Below are positions 34,227-43,423 of a stretch of 64,000 nucleotides of DNA, in pieces (the stretch's first letter is position 1; every line of letters starts with the position of its first letter). The notes below the pieces were generated by a model, which saw nothing but the letters and a program-made list of their open reading frames with translations, was not told the origin of the DNA and searched no databases. The position numbers and the translations under genes were made by a program. Source of the stretch: an uncultured Lachnospiraceae bacterium (lineage in GTDB: Bacteria; Bacillota; Clostridia; Lachnospirales; Lachnospiraceae); assembly GCA_959022495.1 (NCBI GenBank), contig CAUEYX010000002.1, forward strand, positions 178,846 to 242,845, in the 5' to 3' direction.

Positions 34227-35552
34227 TCATTCCGCCGGGCAGCCGCCCAGTATCGCGTCAATGAAGTCCTGTCCGCTTGATTTTACAATATCAATCTGCA
34301 CTTGTAAAGCATCAGACAGCTGTCCTGTGGTAACGTCATCCAAGAATACATCTTCATCTGCTTTCAGCATATTACAGGGGAGCAGGAGCCTTTGGCCCAA
34401 TTCCCTGTCTTTTAGCTGTGCCTCCAGGTCCTGTCCGGTAATCAGGCCGGACACTGTGATCCTCTCTCCGAAGAAATCATTGCGGATGCAGTATACATGG
34501 ATCTTCATCCCCGGGAACTTTTCCGTCATTTTATCCGCCATCTTCCGAATATACGGGTAAGCCAGCTTTCCCGTCGCTATGGAGAGTTCCTCCCTTCTCC
34601 CATCCCCGGAAAGGGGTTCATATCCCTGCGCGAACTCATGAAACAAAAGCCGGAGCATCCCTACTCCGTTTTCCAGCTGCAGATACCCGTCATACCGCTC
34701 CTCCTCGGGCACTTCCTCACCGGCCAGAAGATACCATTCATCTCCGGCATGGATAAAATGAAGCCCGTATTCCCGGTAAATCTTCTCCTGCCATCTGTGG
34801 ATCATTCTCAGAACCTCTGCTGCGTCTTCTTTTGTAAACGGTTCCAGCGGATACAGACCGCCCCGAAACTTCGTAAGCCCTGCCGGCACCACGGACACAC
34901 TCTTTAACAGAGGAAGATAAGCGGTTAGTTCCCGGATGGAGCGCTCCAGCTCTTCCCCATCATTTACGCCCTTGCACAGTACGATCTGCCCGTTCATCTC
35001 AATCCCGCCCTGATAGAGCATATCCACTTTTTTCAGCGCTTCCCCCGCGAATCGGTTATGCAGCATCTTACAGCGAAGCTCCGGATTTGTAGTGTGAAAC
35101 GAGATATTGATCGGTTCCAGGCGGTACCGGATGATCCGTTCAATGTCATGGGCACTCATATTCGTAAGCGTAACATAATTCCCCTGGAGGAACGAAAGTC
35201 GGGAATCATCGTCTTTAAAATACAGCGTGTCCCGCATTCCTTCCGGCATCTGGTCGATAAAGCAGAAAATACATTTATTATAGCAGGAACGGTACTCATC
35301 CATAAGCCCCTGCCCAAACTCAATCCCCAGCCCTTCATCCGCGTCCTTTTCGATCTCCAGCTCCCACTGTTCCCCGTCCGGTTTCTCAATCAGCAGCAGG
35401 ATCTCCTCATCCTCCACATAAAACTGATAATCAAAGATATCTTCAATCTCGTGCCCGTCCACCGACAGGAGCTTATCTCCCGGTTCAATCCCCATCTCTT
35501 CCGCGATGCTGCCCGGCAGCACACCTGACACGGTATGTTCATGCTTCTTCAT
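34227..35552 (-). CDS. DUF512 radical-SAM-like protein with N-terminal PDZ domain
   Basis: 441 residues. Residues 1-60 form a PDZ-like domain (GVLPGSIAEEMGIEPGDKLLSVDG). The central segment has CYNKCIFCFIDQMPEGMRDTLYFKDDDSRLSF, a CxxxCxxC radical-SAM cysteine triad, and the C-terminal DUF512 part follows from about residue 210 (VSVVPAGLTKFRGGLYPLEPF). Its biochemical role is not established; it is typically beside der in Clostridia, which suggests ribosome or envelope maintenance. AAGGAG precedes the ATG. Confidence 0.9.
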   Translation of the reverse strand: MKKHEHTVSGVLPGSIAEEMGIEPGDKLLSVDGHEIEDIFDYQFYVEDEEILLLIEKPDGEQWELEIEKDADEGLGIEFGQGLMDEYRSCYNKCIFCFIDQMPEGMRDTLYFKDDDSRLSFLQGNYVTLTNMSAHDIERIIRYRLEPINISFHTTNPELRCKMLHNRFAGEALKKVDMLYQGGIEMNGQIVLCKGVNDGEELERSIRELTAYLPLLKSVSVVPAGLTKFRGGLYPLEPFTKEDAAEVLRMIHRWQEKIYREYGLHFIHAGDEWYLLAGEEVPEEERYDGYLQLENGVGMLRLLFHEFAQGYEPLSGDGRREELSIATGKLAYPYIRKMADKMTEKFPGMKIHVYCIRNDFFGERITVSGLITGQDLEAQLKDRELGQRLLLPCNMLKADEDVFLDDVTTGQLSDALQVQIDIVKSSGQDFIDAILGGCPAE

Positions 35553-35626
35553 ATATGCGAAAACTCCTTATTTTTCATCCTCCGGATTAGAGAAAAGCAT
35601 CCCCGCCTTCCTCTATGACCGTATCC

Positions 35627-35654
35627 AGTATAGCATACTTCCCGCCCTGCGCAA
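35627..35654 (-). promoter_or_regulatory. Promoter of the DUF512-der-plsY-gpsA operon
   Basis: Minus strand TTGCGC (35649-35654), 16-nt spacer, TATACT (35627-35632) with a TGC extension. Divergent from the prs promoter. Confidence 0.55.
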
Positions 35655-35736
35655 AGCATATTTCCCGGTGTTCACACAGAATCCGTCCCCTCGGGACATG
35701 AATTCCGGCCACTTCTCTGGAATTCCCATGCCGAAC

Positions 35737-35765
35737 TTGAATTTCCCGGAAAAAGATGGTATAAA
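35737..35765 (+). promoter_or_regulatory. Promoter of prs
   Basis: TTGAAT (35737-35742), 17-nt spacer, TATAAA (35760-35765); the start site would be about 38 nt before the prs ATG. Confidence 0.65.
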
Positions 35766-35810
35766 TGATATGTAAAAAAACAGAACATCATTTATCAACA
35801 GGAGAAAATC

Positions 35811-36992
35811 ATGTCTAATATTGAACTCTTAGAAAAAACTCTTCCGGTCGCCCCATTAAAGATTGTAGCAATGGAGAGCTGCCGGAAACTGGGAGAGAAA
35901 GTCAATGATTACATCGTTTCTTTCCGCGAAAATACGATCAGTGAAGCATCCCAATCCTCTCTGTACGTCAACTACAAATCGAACAATTATCTCGTGGACT
36001 GCTGCTGCCCACGCTTTGGTACAGGAGAGGCAAAAGGCATGCTCAGGGAGAGCATCCGCGGCACGGATCTGTTTATCATGACAGATGTCTGCAATTACAG
36101 CCTGACTTACAGTGTAAGCGGCTATAAAAACCATATGTCCCCGGATGACCATTTTCAGGATTTAAAGAGAATCATCTCCGCTGCCACAGGCAAGGCGCAC
36201 CGCATCAATGTTATTATGCCCTTCCTCTATGAGAGCCGTCAGCACAAACGCACAAAAAGAGAATCTCTGGACTGCGCGCTGGCACTTCAGGAACTGACGG
36301 ATATGGGCGTAACGAATATTATTACATTTGATGCCCATGACCCGCGGGTCCAGAATTCCATCCCGCTGAGCGGATTTGACAGCTTCAATCCCCCGTATCA
36401 GTTCATGAAAGCACTTTTCCGCGCAGTGCCTGACCTGGTGCCGGATAAGGACCATCTCATGATTATCAGCCCGGACGAAGGCGCCATGCACCGCGCAGTA
36501 TACTTCTCGAACGTCCTCGGCGTTGATATGGGAATGTTTTACAAAAGGCGTGATTATTCCACAATCGTAAACGGCAAGAATCCGATTGTGGCCCACGAAT
36601 TCCTCGGGGATGACGTAAACGGAAAAGACGTCATCATTGTGGATGATATGATTTCTTCAGGGGGAAGCATGCTGGATGTTGCCAGACAGCTGAAGAGCAG
36701 AAATGCAGGGCGTGTCTTTGTCTGCACAACCTTCGGGCTCTTCACAGACGGATTTGAAAAGTTTGACGAATACTATGAAAAGGGCCTCATCAATAAGGTG
36801 ATCACCACGAACCTGACCTACCTGCCGCCGGAACTCTACGAGAAACCCTATTTTGTCCAGGCGGATATGAGTAAGTTCCTCGCACTGATCATCGATTCCC
36901 TGAACCATGACACTACCATCGGTTCCGTGCTCAATCCAACAGATAAAATTCACACCCTGCTGGAGAAAAGAGCCCGCGGAGAGAAAATATAA
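35811..36992 (+). CDS. prs: Ribose-phosphate pyrophosphokinase, long clostridial form
   Basis: 393 residues, about 75 more than the usual 315. Makes PRPP from ribose 5-phosphate and ATP. Recognisable: MPFLYESRQHKRTKRESL (catalytic loop with KR), FDAHDPRVQNSIPL, and the PRPP-binding VIIVDDMISSGGSMLDVA. The extra length comes from an N-terminal segment (residues 1-60), a longer middle (SCRKLGEKVNDYIVSF is the usual start of PRPP synthetase homology), and a C-terminal tail after QADMSKFLALIID. Followed by a solitary repeat-end motif and a terminator. Confidence 0.9.
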   Translation: MSNIELLEKTLPVAPLKIVAMESCRKLGEKVNDYIVSFRENTISEASQSSLYVNYKSNNYLVDCCCPRFGTGEAKGMLRESIRGTDLFIMTDVCNYSLTYSVSGYKNHMSPDDHFQDLKRIISAATGKAHRINVIMPFLYESRQHKRTKRESLDCALALQELTDMGVTNIITFDAHDPRVQNSIPLSGFDSFNPPYQFMKALFRAVPDLVPDKDHLMIISPDEGAMHRAVYFSNVLGVDMGMFYKRRDYSTIVNGKNPIVAHEFLGDDVNGKDVIIVDDMISSGGSMLDVARQLKSRNAGRVFVCTTFGLFTDGFEKFDEYYEKGLINKVITTNLTYLPPELYEKPYFVQADMSKFLALIIDSLNHDTTIGSVLNPTDKIHTLLEKRARGEKI

Positions 36993-37004
36993 AATCCAGA
37001 TTTT
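36991..37004. repeat. Solitary copy of the repeat terminal motif after the prs stop codon
   Basis: AAAATCCAGATTTT overlaps the last two bases of the prs TAA and is identical in its 12 central bases to the terminal motif of the large repeats. No arm or core sequence is attached. It lies between convergent prs and the DUF1653 gene, the same setting as the complete copies. Confidence 0.6.
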
Positions 37005-37013
37005 CCGAAAAAA

Positions 37014-37050
37014 CCGGGAACACCAAATCGCGTGTTCCCGGCTTTCTTTT
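37014..37050 (+). terminator. Intrinsic terminator of prs
   Basis: CCGGGAACAC (37014-37023) pairs with GTGTTCCCGG (37032-37041) across an 8-nt loop, followed by CTTTCTTTT. Confidence 0.88.
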
Positions 37051-37064
37051 CATCGTTCTATTTT

Positions 37065-37559
37065 CTATCGGAGCCTGCGTCCCTCATATTTCATCTTTGT
37101 CCTGAGAAACCGCATCAATGCCGCGAGTCTTTCCTCCACAGATTCTCCATTCTCCGCAAACTCCAGGCTCTCAGCCGCGGCCGTCAGGAAACGGCCGTCT
37201 ATCTGCGTCTGATGGCGCTGAAGGAACTGGATGCGGTCCCCATTATCCTCCAGCTCCAGAAATTTCAAGATCAGGGCCGTCGTACTTCCCTGCCGTCTCA
37301 GTTCCGCCGCAGGGCCTTCTCTCACATCCCGGCACAATTCAAAACGGTACTTCTGGTCGGCCTCTGGATATTTCCCCGCATCAAGCGGGCTTAAAAAAGC
37401 CTCGAGAACGCTTGCGTAAACCTTGCGCGTCCCTTCCGCCGTTTCAAAAATGACCATATCTTCCCCCGTCTCTGTGCAGGTTGCAATATAAAGAATCTTA
37501 TACCTCTTCCCCTTGAAATGCCTGTAAATATCTCCAGTTTTCGGAATTCTTCTTTCCAT
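37065..37559 (-). CDS. DUF1653 domain-containing protein
   Basis: 164 residues. Residues 1-65 match DUF1653, a small beta-rich domain seen in many Firmicutes (GDIYRHFKGKRYKILYIATCTETGEDMVIF). The rest is helical and unassigned (ALILKFLELEDNGDRIQFLQRHQTQI). Function unknown. It is 77 nt downstream of ilvA and separated from it by a long perfect palindrome. Confidence 0.82.
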   Translation of the reverse strand: MERRIPKTGDIYRHFKGKRYKILYIATCTETGEDMVIFETAEGTRKVYASVLEAFLSPLDAGKYPEADQKYRFELCRDVREGPAAELRRQGSTTALILKFLELEDNGDRIQFLQRHQTQIDGRFLTAAAESLEFAENGESVEERLAALMRFLRTKMKYEGRRLR

Positions 37560-37599
37560 ACACAGCTCCTTCCCTGAAATATCTAAATATTCACCCCGA

Positions 37600-37635
37600 A
37601 GGGGCCTGACCCCTTTGGAAAGGGGTCAGGCCCCT
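37600..37635. repeat. Perfect 17-bp palindrome after ilvA
   Basis: AGGGGCCTGACCCCTTT (37600-37616) is exactly complementary to 37619-37635, two bases from the ilvA stop codon. There is no T-run on either strand, so it is not a textbook terminator; a REP-like mRNA 3'-end stabiliser is possible. Confidence 0.7.
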
Positions 37636-37636
37636 A

Positions 37637-38851
37637 TCAGTATAATTTCGCGCTGATAAGTTTCGGACGGAATCCTTTCTGTTCCAATGCGTCCAGTATC
37701 CGGTTCTTGTGCTCTGTGCCAAATGCCTCCATTGTGATTCGAAGCTCTACGGCCGCATTCCGGTTCGTGCTTACAAACTGATTGTGTTCCAGTTTAATTA
37801 CGTTCCCCTGTTCATCCGCGATCGTCTTCGCCACCTGCACCAGTTCACCCGGCTTATCCGGAAGCAGGACAGATACAGAGAAGATACGGTCTCTCTGGAT
37901 AAGGCCGTGCTGGACGATGGAGGACATGGTGATCACGTCCATGTTGCCGCCGCTTAAGATACAGACAACTTTCCTGCCCCTGCAGTCTAACTGCTTTAAT
38001 GCAGCCACAGAGAGAAGTCCCGAGTTCTCCACGATCATTTTGTGGTTCTCCACCATATCCAGGAACGCGCCGATCAGCTCATCATCCTCTACCAGGAGGA
38101 TGTCGTCCACATTTTCCCGCACATACGGAAGCACCTGATCACCCACCGCCTTTACGGCAGTCCCATCGGCAATGGTATTGGCGCTCTCGAGCTCAACCAC
38201 TTCCCCCGCCTTAAGCGCGGCGGTCATGCTGGCCGCCTCGGCCGGCTCCACGCCGATCACTTTGATCTTGGGATTGAGCATCTTCGCCAGGGTGGACACT
38301 CCGGATATCAGTCCGCCTCCGCCGATGGGCACAAGAATATAATCCACCGTGGGCAGTTCCTGCACAATCTCCATCGCGATCGATCCCTGGCCCGCCGCAA
38401 CGTCCAGATCATTAAACGGATGGACAAACGTATATCCTTCCTTCTCGGCAAGCTGGCACGCATACTCATAGGCATCGTCATACACGTCCCCATAGAGCAC
38501 AACCTCCGCGCCATAGCTTTTTGTGCGGTTCACTTTAATCAGAGGTGTGACTGTGGGCATGACGATCACCGCCCGGCATCCAAACTGCTTCGCGGCAAAG
38601 GCAACTCCCTGCGCATGGTTTCCGGCTGACGCGGTGATCAGTCCCCTTCTGCGCTCCTCTTCTGTGAGCGTGCTGATCTTGTAGTATGCCCCACGGATCT
38701 TGTACGCCCCTGTGTGCTGCATATTTTCCGGCTTTAAGTAGACCTTTGCCCCGCTCGCCTCGCTTAGATAATCGCTGTATATCAGCTTTGTGGGATTGGT
38801 CACCCTCTTCACCAGTTCACTTGCTTCCTCGAATTTTTCCAAAGTCATCAT
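37637..38851 (-). CDS. ilvA: Threonine ammonia-lyase
   Basis: 404 residues. PLP-dependent deamination of threonine to 2-oxobutyrate. PLP lysine in KPENMQHTGAYKIRGAYYKI; AGNHAQGVAFAA; the glycine loop PIGGGGLISG; a C-terminal ACT-like domain from about residue 325 (FSVSVLLPDKPGELVQVAKTI). The length and single ACT domain fit the catabolic/clostridial type rather than long biosynthetic IlvA. It follows ftsY by 28 nt and is probably the tail of the smc operon transcript. Confidence 0.93.
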   Translation of the reverse strand: MMTLEKFEEASELVKRVTNPTKLIYSDYLSEASGAKVYLKPENMQHTGAYKIRGAYYKISTLTEEERRRGLITASAGNHAQGVAFAAKQFGCRAVIVMPTVTPLIKVNRTKSYGAEVVLYGDVYDDAYEYACQLAEKEGYTFVHPFNDLDVAAGQGSIAMEIVQELPTVDYILVPIGGGGLISGVSTLAKMLNPKIKVIGVEPAEAASMTAALKAGEVVELESANTIADGTAVKAVGDQVLPYVRENVDDILLVEDDELIGAFLDMVENHKMIVENSGLLSVAALKQLDCRGRKVVCILSGGNMDVITMSSIVQHGLIQRDRIFSVSVLLPDKPGELVQVAKTIADEQGNVIKLEHNQFVSTNRNAAVELRITMEAFGTEHKNRILDALEQKGFRPKLISAKLY

Positions 38852-38879
38852 TTTCTTTTCCTTCTTTCTGCTCCAGCCT

Positions 38880-39830
38880 TTATGCTTCTGTTTCCTGCGC
38901 CTCTTCCTCCCGGTAAAACAGTGCGTTTACAAACTCATCCGAGTCAAATTTCTGGAGATCGTCAATGGTCTCCCCGACTCCGATATACTTCACGGGAATC
39001 CCCAGCTCTGCCTGAATGGCAACCGCGATCCCGCCTTTTGCCGTCCCGTCCATCTTTGTCAGAATCACGCCTGTAATGTCCGCCGCTTCATTAAATTCCC
39101 TTGCCTGCGCCAGGGCATTCTGCCCGGTCGACGCATCCAGCACAACCAGCGTCTCTCGGAATGCCTCGGGGTACTCCCGGTCAATCACACGGTTGATCTT
39201 CTTTAACTCTTCCATCAGATTTTTCTTATTGTGCAGCCGGCCGGCGGTGTCGCACAAGAGCACGTCCGCTTTCCTCGCCTTCGCGGCAGCCGCCGCGTCG
39301 TAGATGACAGAGGCCGGATCAGCCCCTTCCTGACCGCCGATCATTTCAACACCTGCCCGGGCGGCCCATTCTCTTAACTGCTCCCCCGCCGCCGCGCGAA
39401 AAGTATCCGCTGCCGCCAGAATAACCTTCTTTCCCTGGTCTTTGAGTTTCCCCGCCAGCTTTCCGATGGTGGTTGTCTTTCCCACGCCGTTCACACCGAT
39501 TACAAAGACCACAGATGTGCGCTCCTCGAACTCGTAGGCCGTCTCTCCCACATCCATCTGTTCTTTGATACTGTCAATCAAAAGCTGCCTGCACTCCATC
39601 GGCTCTTTCAGATGCTGCGCGCGTACTTTTTCCCTTAAATCATCCAGGATTTTCATCGTGGCGTGTACCCCGAGATCCCCCATAATGAGCGTCTCCTCCA
39701 GCTCCTCATAGAACTCCTCGTCAATCTTGGAGAACCCATGGAAAATGCTGTCCATCCCGGATACAATATTATCTCTCGTCTTTGTAAGCCCTGAGACAAG
39801 ACGTTTAAAGAATCCCTTTTTTTCTCCCAT
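38880..39830 (-). CDS. ftsY: Signal recognition particle receptor FtsY
   Basis: 316 residues: short N-terminal helix, then the SRP NG domain with G1 GVNGVGKTTTIGKLAG, G2 DTFRAAAGEQL, G3 DTAGRLHNK, G4 TKMDGTAKGG. Lacks the long acidic A domain of E. coli. Targets SRP-bound ribosomes to the membrane. The smc-ftsY order is conserved in Firmicutes. Confidence 0.97.
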   Translation of the reverse strand: MGEKKGFFKRLVSGLTKTRDNIVSGMDSIFHGFSKIDEEFYEELEETLIMGDLGVHATMKILDDLREKVRAQHLKEPMECRQLLIDSIKEQMDVGETAYEFEERTSVVFVIGVNGVGKTTTIGKLAGKLKDQGKKVILAAADTFRAAAGEQLREWAARAGVEMIGGQEGADPASVIYDAAAAAKARKADVLLCDTAGRLHNKKNLMEELKKINRVIDREYPEAFRETLVVLDASTGQNALAQAREFNEAADITGVILTKMDGTAKGGIAVAIQAELGIPVKYIGVGETIDDLQKFDSDEFVNALFYREEEAQETEA

Positions 39831-39850
39831 TCTGCTGCCTCCCTTGCTCT

Positions 39851-42800
39851 CTATTTATCCAGTTCACCCTCCAGCAGGTCCACAGATACCAGGGTGGACA
39901 CGCCTTTCTCCTGCATGGTAATTCCATACAGGCGGTCCGCTGATGTCATGGTCCCCCTCCTGTGGGTGATCACAATAAACTGGGTATTTTTCGTCAGTTT
40001 GTGCAGATACTGCGCAAACCGGGTTACATTATTATCGTCCAGAGCCGCTTCGATCTCGTCCAGCAGGCAGAACGGGGACGGTTTTAAGTTCTGGATGGCA
40101 AACAAAAGCGAAATGGCGGTAAGCGCCTTCTCTCCTCCCGAGAGCTGCATCATATTCTGCAGTTTCTTCCCCGGCGGCTGGGCGATAATGCGGATGCCTG
40201 CCTCCAGGATATCCTCGTCTTCCATCAGCTGAAGCGTCCCTTTTCCGCCGCCAAAGAGCTGCTTGAACACACTGTTGAACTCTTCCGCGATCCGCGCGAA
40301 CTGCTCGGCGAACTGTTTCCGCATGGCGCCATCCAGCTCCTCAATGATCTGTACAAGGGTCGCCTCGGCCTCCACAAGATCATCATGCTGCCCTTTGAGG
40401 AACTGATACCGCTCAGACACATTTTTGAAATCCTCAATGGCATTTACATTGACTGTCCCCAGCTTCCGGATCTCATTTCTCAGCGTCTGGATCTGGCGTT
40501 TCATATAGGCAAGATCCGTCAAGTTCTTATCCCTGAGCTCCATGGCACGGTTATAGGTAAGCTCGTATTCCTCCCACATATAATTCATCTGCTTCTCAGA
40601 AGCCGCCTCGTAGGACTCTTTCTGGCTGTTCAGCCTGAAGCACTCTTTGTCAAGCCCGGATATATGCTTCGCCAGATCCTCTCTCATACGCAGAAAATCT
40701 TTGTGTTTCTGGTTCAGCTCATCCCGTTTCGCTGTCTGTTCCTGAATCTCCTTCCCGATCTCGTCGAAAAGTTCCTTTGAGTCTTCAATCGTGCCTTTCA
40801 GTTCCCTGATCTTCTCTTCTTTCTCCCGGATCTCCTCTGAGGCATGATCCTTATTGGACTCAAGCTCCTTTAACTCGGCCTCAAATTTTCCGATCTCTTC
40901 CTCAATACGCGATAAATTCTCTAAAATAAAGACATTCTGCTGTTCCAGCGCCGCGAGTGAGAGATGTGCATCCTCAGACTGCTTCAGCTGAAGGCTTTCC
41001 GCCTCCTTTTCTCCCTCCAGCAGTTTCTGAAGTTCTTCTATCCTCGCGTTCAGCTCCTGTTCCAGGTTCTCAGAAGTCTCCAGCTCCATCTGAATGGACT
41101 CTTCATTATCCTGGATCTCCTGAAGCTCCTGTTCCAGCTTCTGCTGTTCCGCAAGATATCCGCTGCAGCGCTGCTCCGCCTCTTCCATGCGCAGCCGGGT
41201 CTGTTCCACGTTCATCACTGCCGTATTCTCAAGGACGGATGCCTTTCTGAGTTCCTGCTGTATTTCGTCAATGGCATTATAGCATCCGCCGCGCTCCGCT
41301 TTCACACGGCTGACTTCCTGTTCCATGGCATCCATATCTGCCTTGAGCATGGACACCGTCTTTTCAAACTCCTCAATCTCCCTGCGCCTGCTTAAAAGGT
41401 TGCTGGAATTTTTAAACGCGCCTCCAGTCATAGAGCCGCCCGGATTGATCAGCTCACCTTCCAGGGTGACCAGACGCAGCGACTGACGGTATTTCCTGGC
41501 GATGGCAATACCGTCGTCAATCGTCCGCACCACAATCGTCCGCCCAAGAAGCTGTGCTGAGAGCCCTTCAAACCGCTTCTCCACATGCACCAGAGTATTG
41601 GCCAGGCCGATTACGCCCTTTTCCTTCAGCGCTTCCTCATTCTTAAGACCCGCGCTTCCCCGCATGCTGGTAAGGGGGAGAAACGTAGCCCGTCCGTATT
41701 TATTGTTCTTGAGAAACGCGATCATCCGCTTTGCCGTGTCCTCGTTATCTGTGACAATATTCTGGATGCTTCCTCCCAGTGCCGTCTCAATGGCGATCTC
41801 ATATTCTTTGTCCACCTTGATAATATCGGCCACCACGCCGATCAGACCCTTTTCCCGGTCTTTATTGGACATAACCTTCCGGATACTGTTCCCGTATCCG
41901 TCATAACGCTCGGTAATATTTTTTAAAGACTCCAGCCGGGAAGATTCCCTGTGATACGCTGTCTGCCCAATTCTGAGCTTCTCCTGACTGTCACCAAGCT
42001 CCTTCTGGAGCTTCGCGATTCTCTGCTCGTTTTTCTCAATCTCGGCATTATAACCCCGGATCGTTTCCCGCACGCTGCTAAGATCTGCTCCGTACTCTTC
42101 CAGAAGCTTTGACTGCCGCTCTCCCTCCGCGGACACTTCCAGGATATTTCTTGCCAGCACAGCCCTGCGCGCGGCAATCTGCTCCTTTGTCGTGTCATAG
42201 TGCTGGATCTTGGCCTTCGTGGAAGCCCGGTTCCCGAGGATATCCATGATCTCCTGCTTTCTGCCTTCGGCCTCAGCAGTGTGCTCCGCGATCTGCGTCT
42301 GCACTTCAATCAGGCGCTCCTTCGCCTCTGCATCCTGGGCGGCAGCCTCATTCAATCTGTCCTGCACTTCCTGCTTTTCTTTCAGCAGGGCGTCCTTCTG
42401 TTCTTCTCTCGTCTCCACTTCGCTGTGGACCGCGTTGGAACGGCTGCCATAATGTTCGTCGTTCATGCGGACCGCGTTGATCTGCTCTTTCAGGACATTG
42501 ATCTGCCCTTCCAGCTGCTGTTTTAAAAGGTTCGTCTCATTGAGCTGGTTTTTCGCAGTCTCAATGGCAAGGTCAATCTCTTCCACCTCGTCCTCAATGG
42601 CCTCATACTCCGCTTTCATCTCCTCATAACGGCGGTTCGAGTCTTCCATCTCAGAAGCGGCAGTCTCATAGTTCTCCTCAACCTCTTTCAACCGCTCCCG
42701 GATACGTTCTTCCTCCAGAAGGAACATATTGATATCGTATGTCTTCAGCTCTTCCTTCTTCTTAAGATATTCTCTTGCTGTCTCAGACTGTTTCTCCAGA

Positions 42801-43411
42801 GGTCCCAGCTGTTTTTCAAGCTCTTTTAAGATATCGTTGACGCGGGTTAGGTTCATCCGCTCTTCTTCCAGTTTCTTTACAGATAAGTTTTTACGCCGCT
42901 TAAATTTTACGATTCCCGCAGCCTCGTCAAAAAGCTCTCTGCGCTCCTCCGGCTTTCCGCTCAGGATCTTATCGATCTGTCCCTGCCCGATAATGGAATA
43001 CCCTTCTTTTCCAATTCCCGTATCATAGAACATCTCATTGATATCCTTCAAACGGCATCCGGTCCCGTTAATTAGGTACTCGCTCTCACCGGAACGGTAT
43101 AATTTGCGGGTCACTGTCACTTCCTCATAATCTACCGGCAGCTGATGATCCGAATTGTCCAGCGTAATGGCCACGGAGGCATAGCTTAAGGGCCTGCGGT
43201 TCTCTGTGCCGGAGAAAATCACGTCCTGCATACTGCCCCCTCGGAGCTGTTTCACCCTCTGCTCGCCCAGCACCCAGCGCACGGCATCAGCCACGTTGCT
43301 TTTGCCGCTTCCGTTAGGTCCGACAATTCCGGTGATCCCATTATGGAAATCAAATTTGATTTTATTTGCAAAGGATTTAAATCCCTGTACTTCAATGTTT
43401 TTTAAATACAT
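39851..43411 (-). CDS. smc: Chromosome segregation protein SMC
   Basis: 1186 residues. Head: Walker A GPNGSGKSNVADAVRWVLGEQ (residues near 32-52); long coiled coil roughly 170-500 and 670-1010; hinge about 510-660 (GVVADIIKVDKEYEIAIETAL, INPGGSMTGGAFK); C-terminal signature QLSGGEKALTAISLLFA and Walker B PFCLLDEIEAALDD. Condensin core that organises origins. It follows rnc by 12 nt. Confidence 0.98.
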   Translation of the reverse strand: MYLKNIEVQGFKSFANKIKFDFHNGITGIVGPNGSGKSNVADAVRWVLGEQRVKQLRGGSMQDVIFSGTENRRPLSYASVAITLDNSDHQLPVDYEEVTVTRKLYRSGESEYLINGTGCRLKDINEMFYDTGIGKEGYSIIGQGQIDKILSGKPEERRELFDEAAGIVKFKRRKNLSVKKLEEERMNLTRVNDILKELEKQLGPLEKQSETAREYLKKKEELKTYDINMFLLEEERIRERLKEVEENYETAASEMEDSNRRYEEMKAEYEAIEDEVEEIDLAIETAKNQLNETNLLKQQLEGQINVLKEQINAVRMNDEHYGSRSNAVHSEVETREEQKDALLKEKQEVQDRLNEAAAQDAEAKERLIEVQTQIAEHTAEAEGRKQEIMDILGNRASTKAKIQHYDTTKEQIAARRAVLARNILEVSAEGERQSKLLEEYGADLSSVRETIRGYNAEIEKNEQRIAKLQKELGDSQEKLRIGQTAYHRESSRLESLKNITERYDGYGNSIRKVMSNKDREKGLIGVVADIIKVDKEYEIAIETALGGSIQNIVTDNEDTAKRMIAFLKNNKYGRATFLPLTSMRGSAGLKNEEALKEKGVIGLANTLVHVEKRFEGLSAQLLGRTIVVRTIDDGIAIARKYRQSLRLVTLEGELINPGGSMTGGAFKNSSNLLSRRREIEEFEKTVSMLKADMDAMEQEVSRVKAERGGCYNAIDEIQQELRKASVLENTAVMNVEQTRLRMEEAEQRCSGYLAEQQKLEQELQEIQDNEESIQMELETSENLEQELNARIEELQKLLEGEKEAESLQLKQSEDAHLSLAALEQQNVFILENLSRIEEEIGKFEAELKELESNKDHASEEIREKEEKIRELKGTIEDSKELFDEIGKEIQEQTAKRDELNQKHKDFLRMREDLAKHISGLDKECFRLNSQKESYEAASEKQMNYMWEEYELTYNRAMELRDKNLTDLAYMKRQIQTLRNEIRKLGTVNVNAIEDFKNVSERYQFLKGQHDDLVEAEATLVQIIEELDGAMRKQFAEQFARIAEEFNSVFKQLFGGGKGTLQLMEDEDILEAGIRIIAQPPGKKLQNMMQLSGGEKALTAISLLFAIQNLKPSPFCLLDEIEAALDDNNVTRFAQYLHKLTKNTQFIVITHRRGTMTSADRLYGITMQEKGVSTLVSVDLLEGELDK

Positions 43412-43423
43412 ACAACACCTGCT

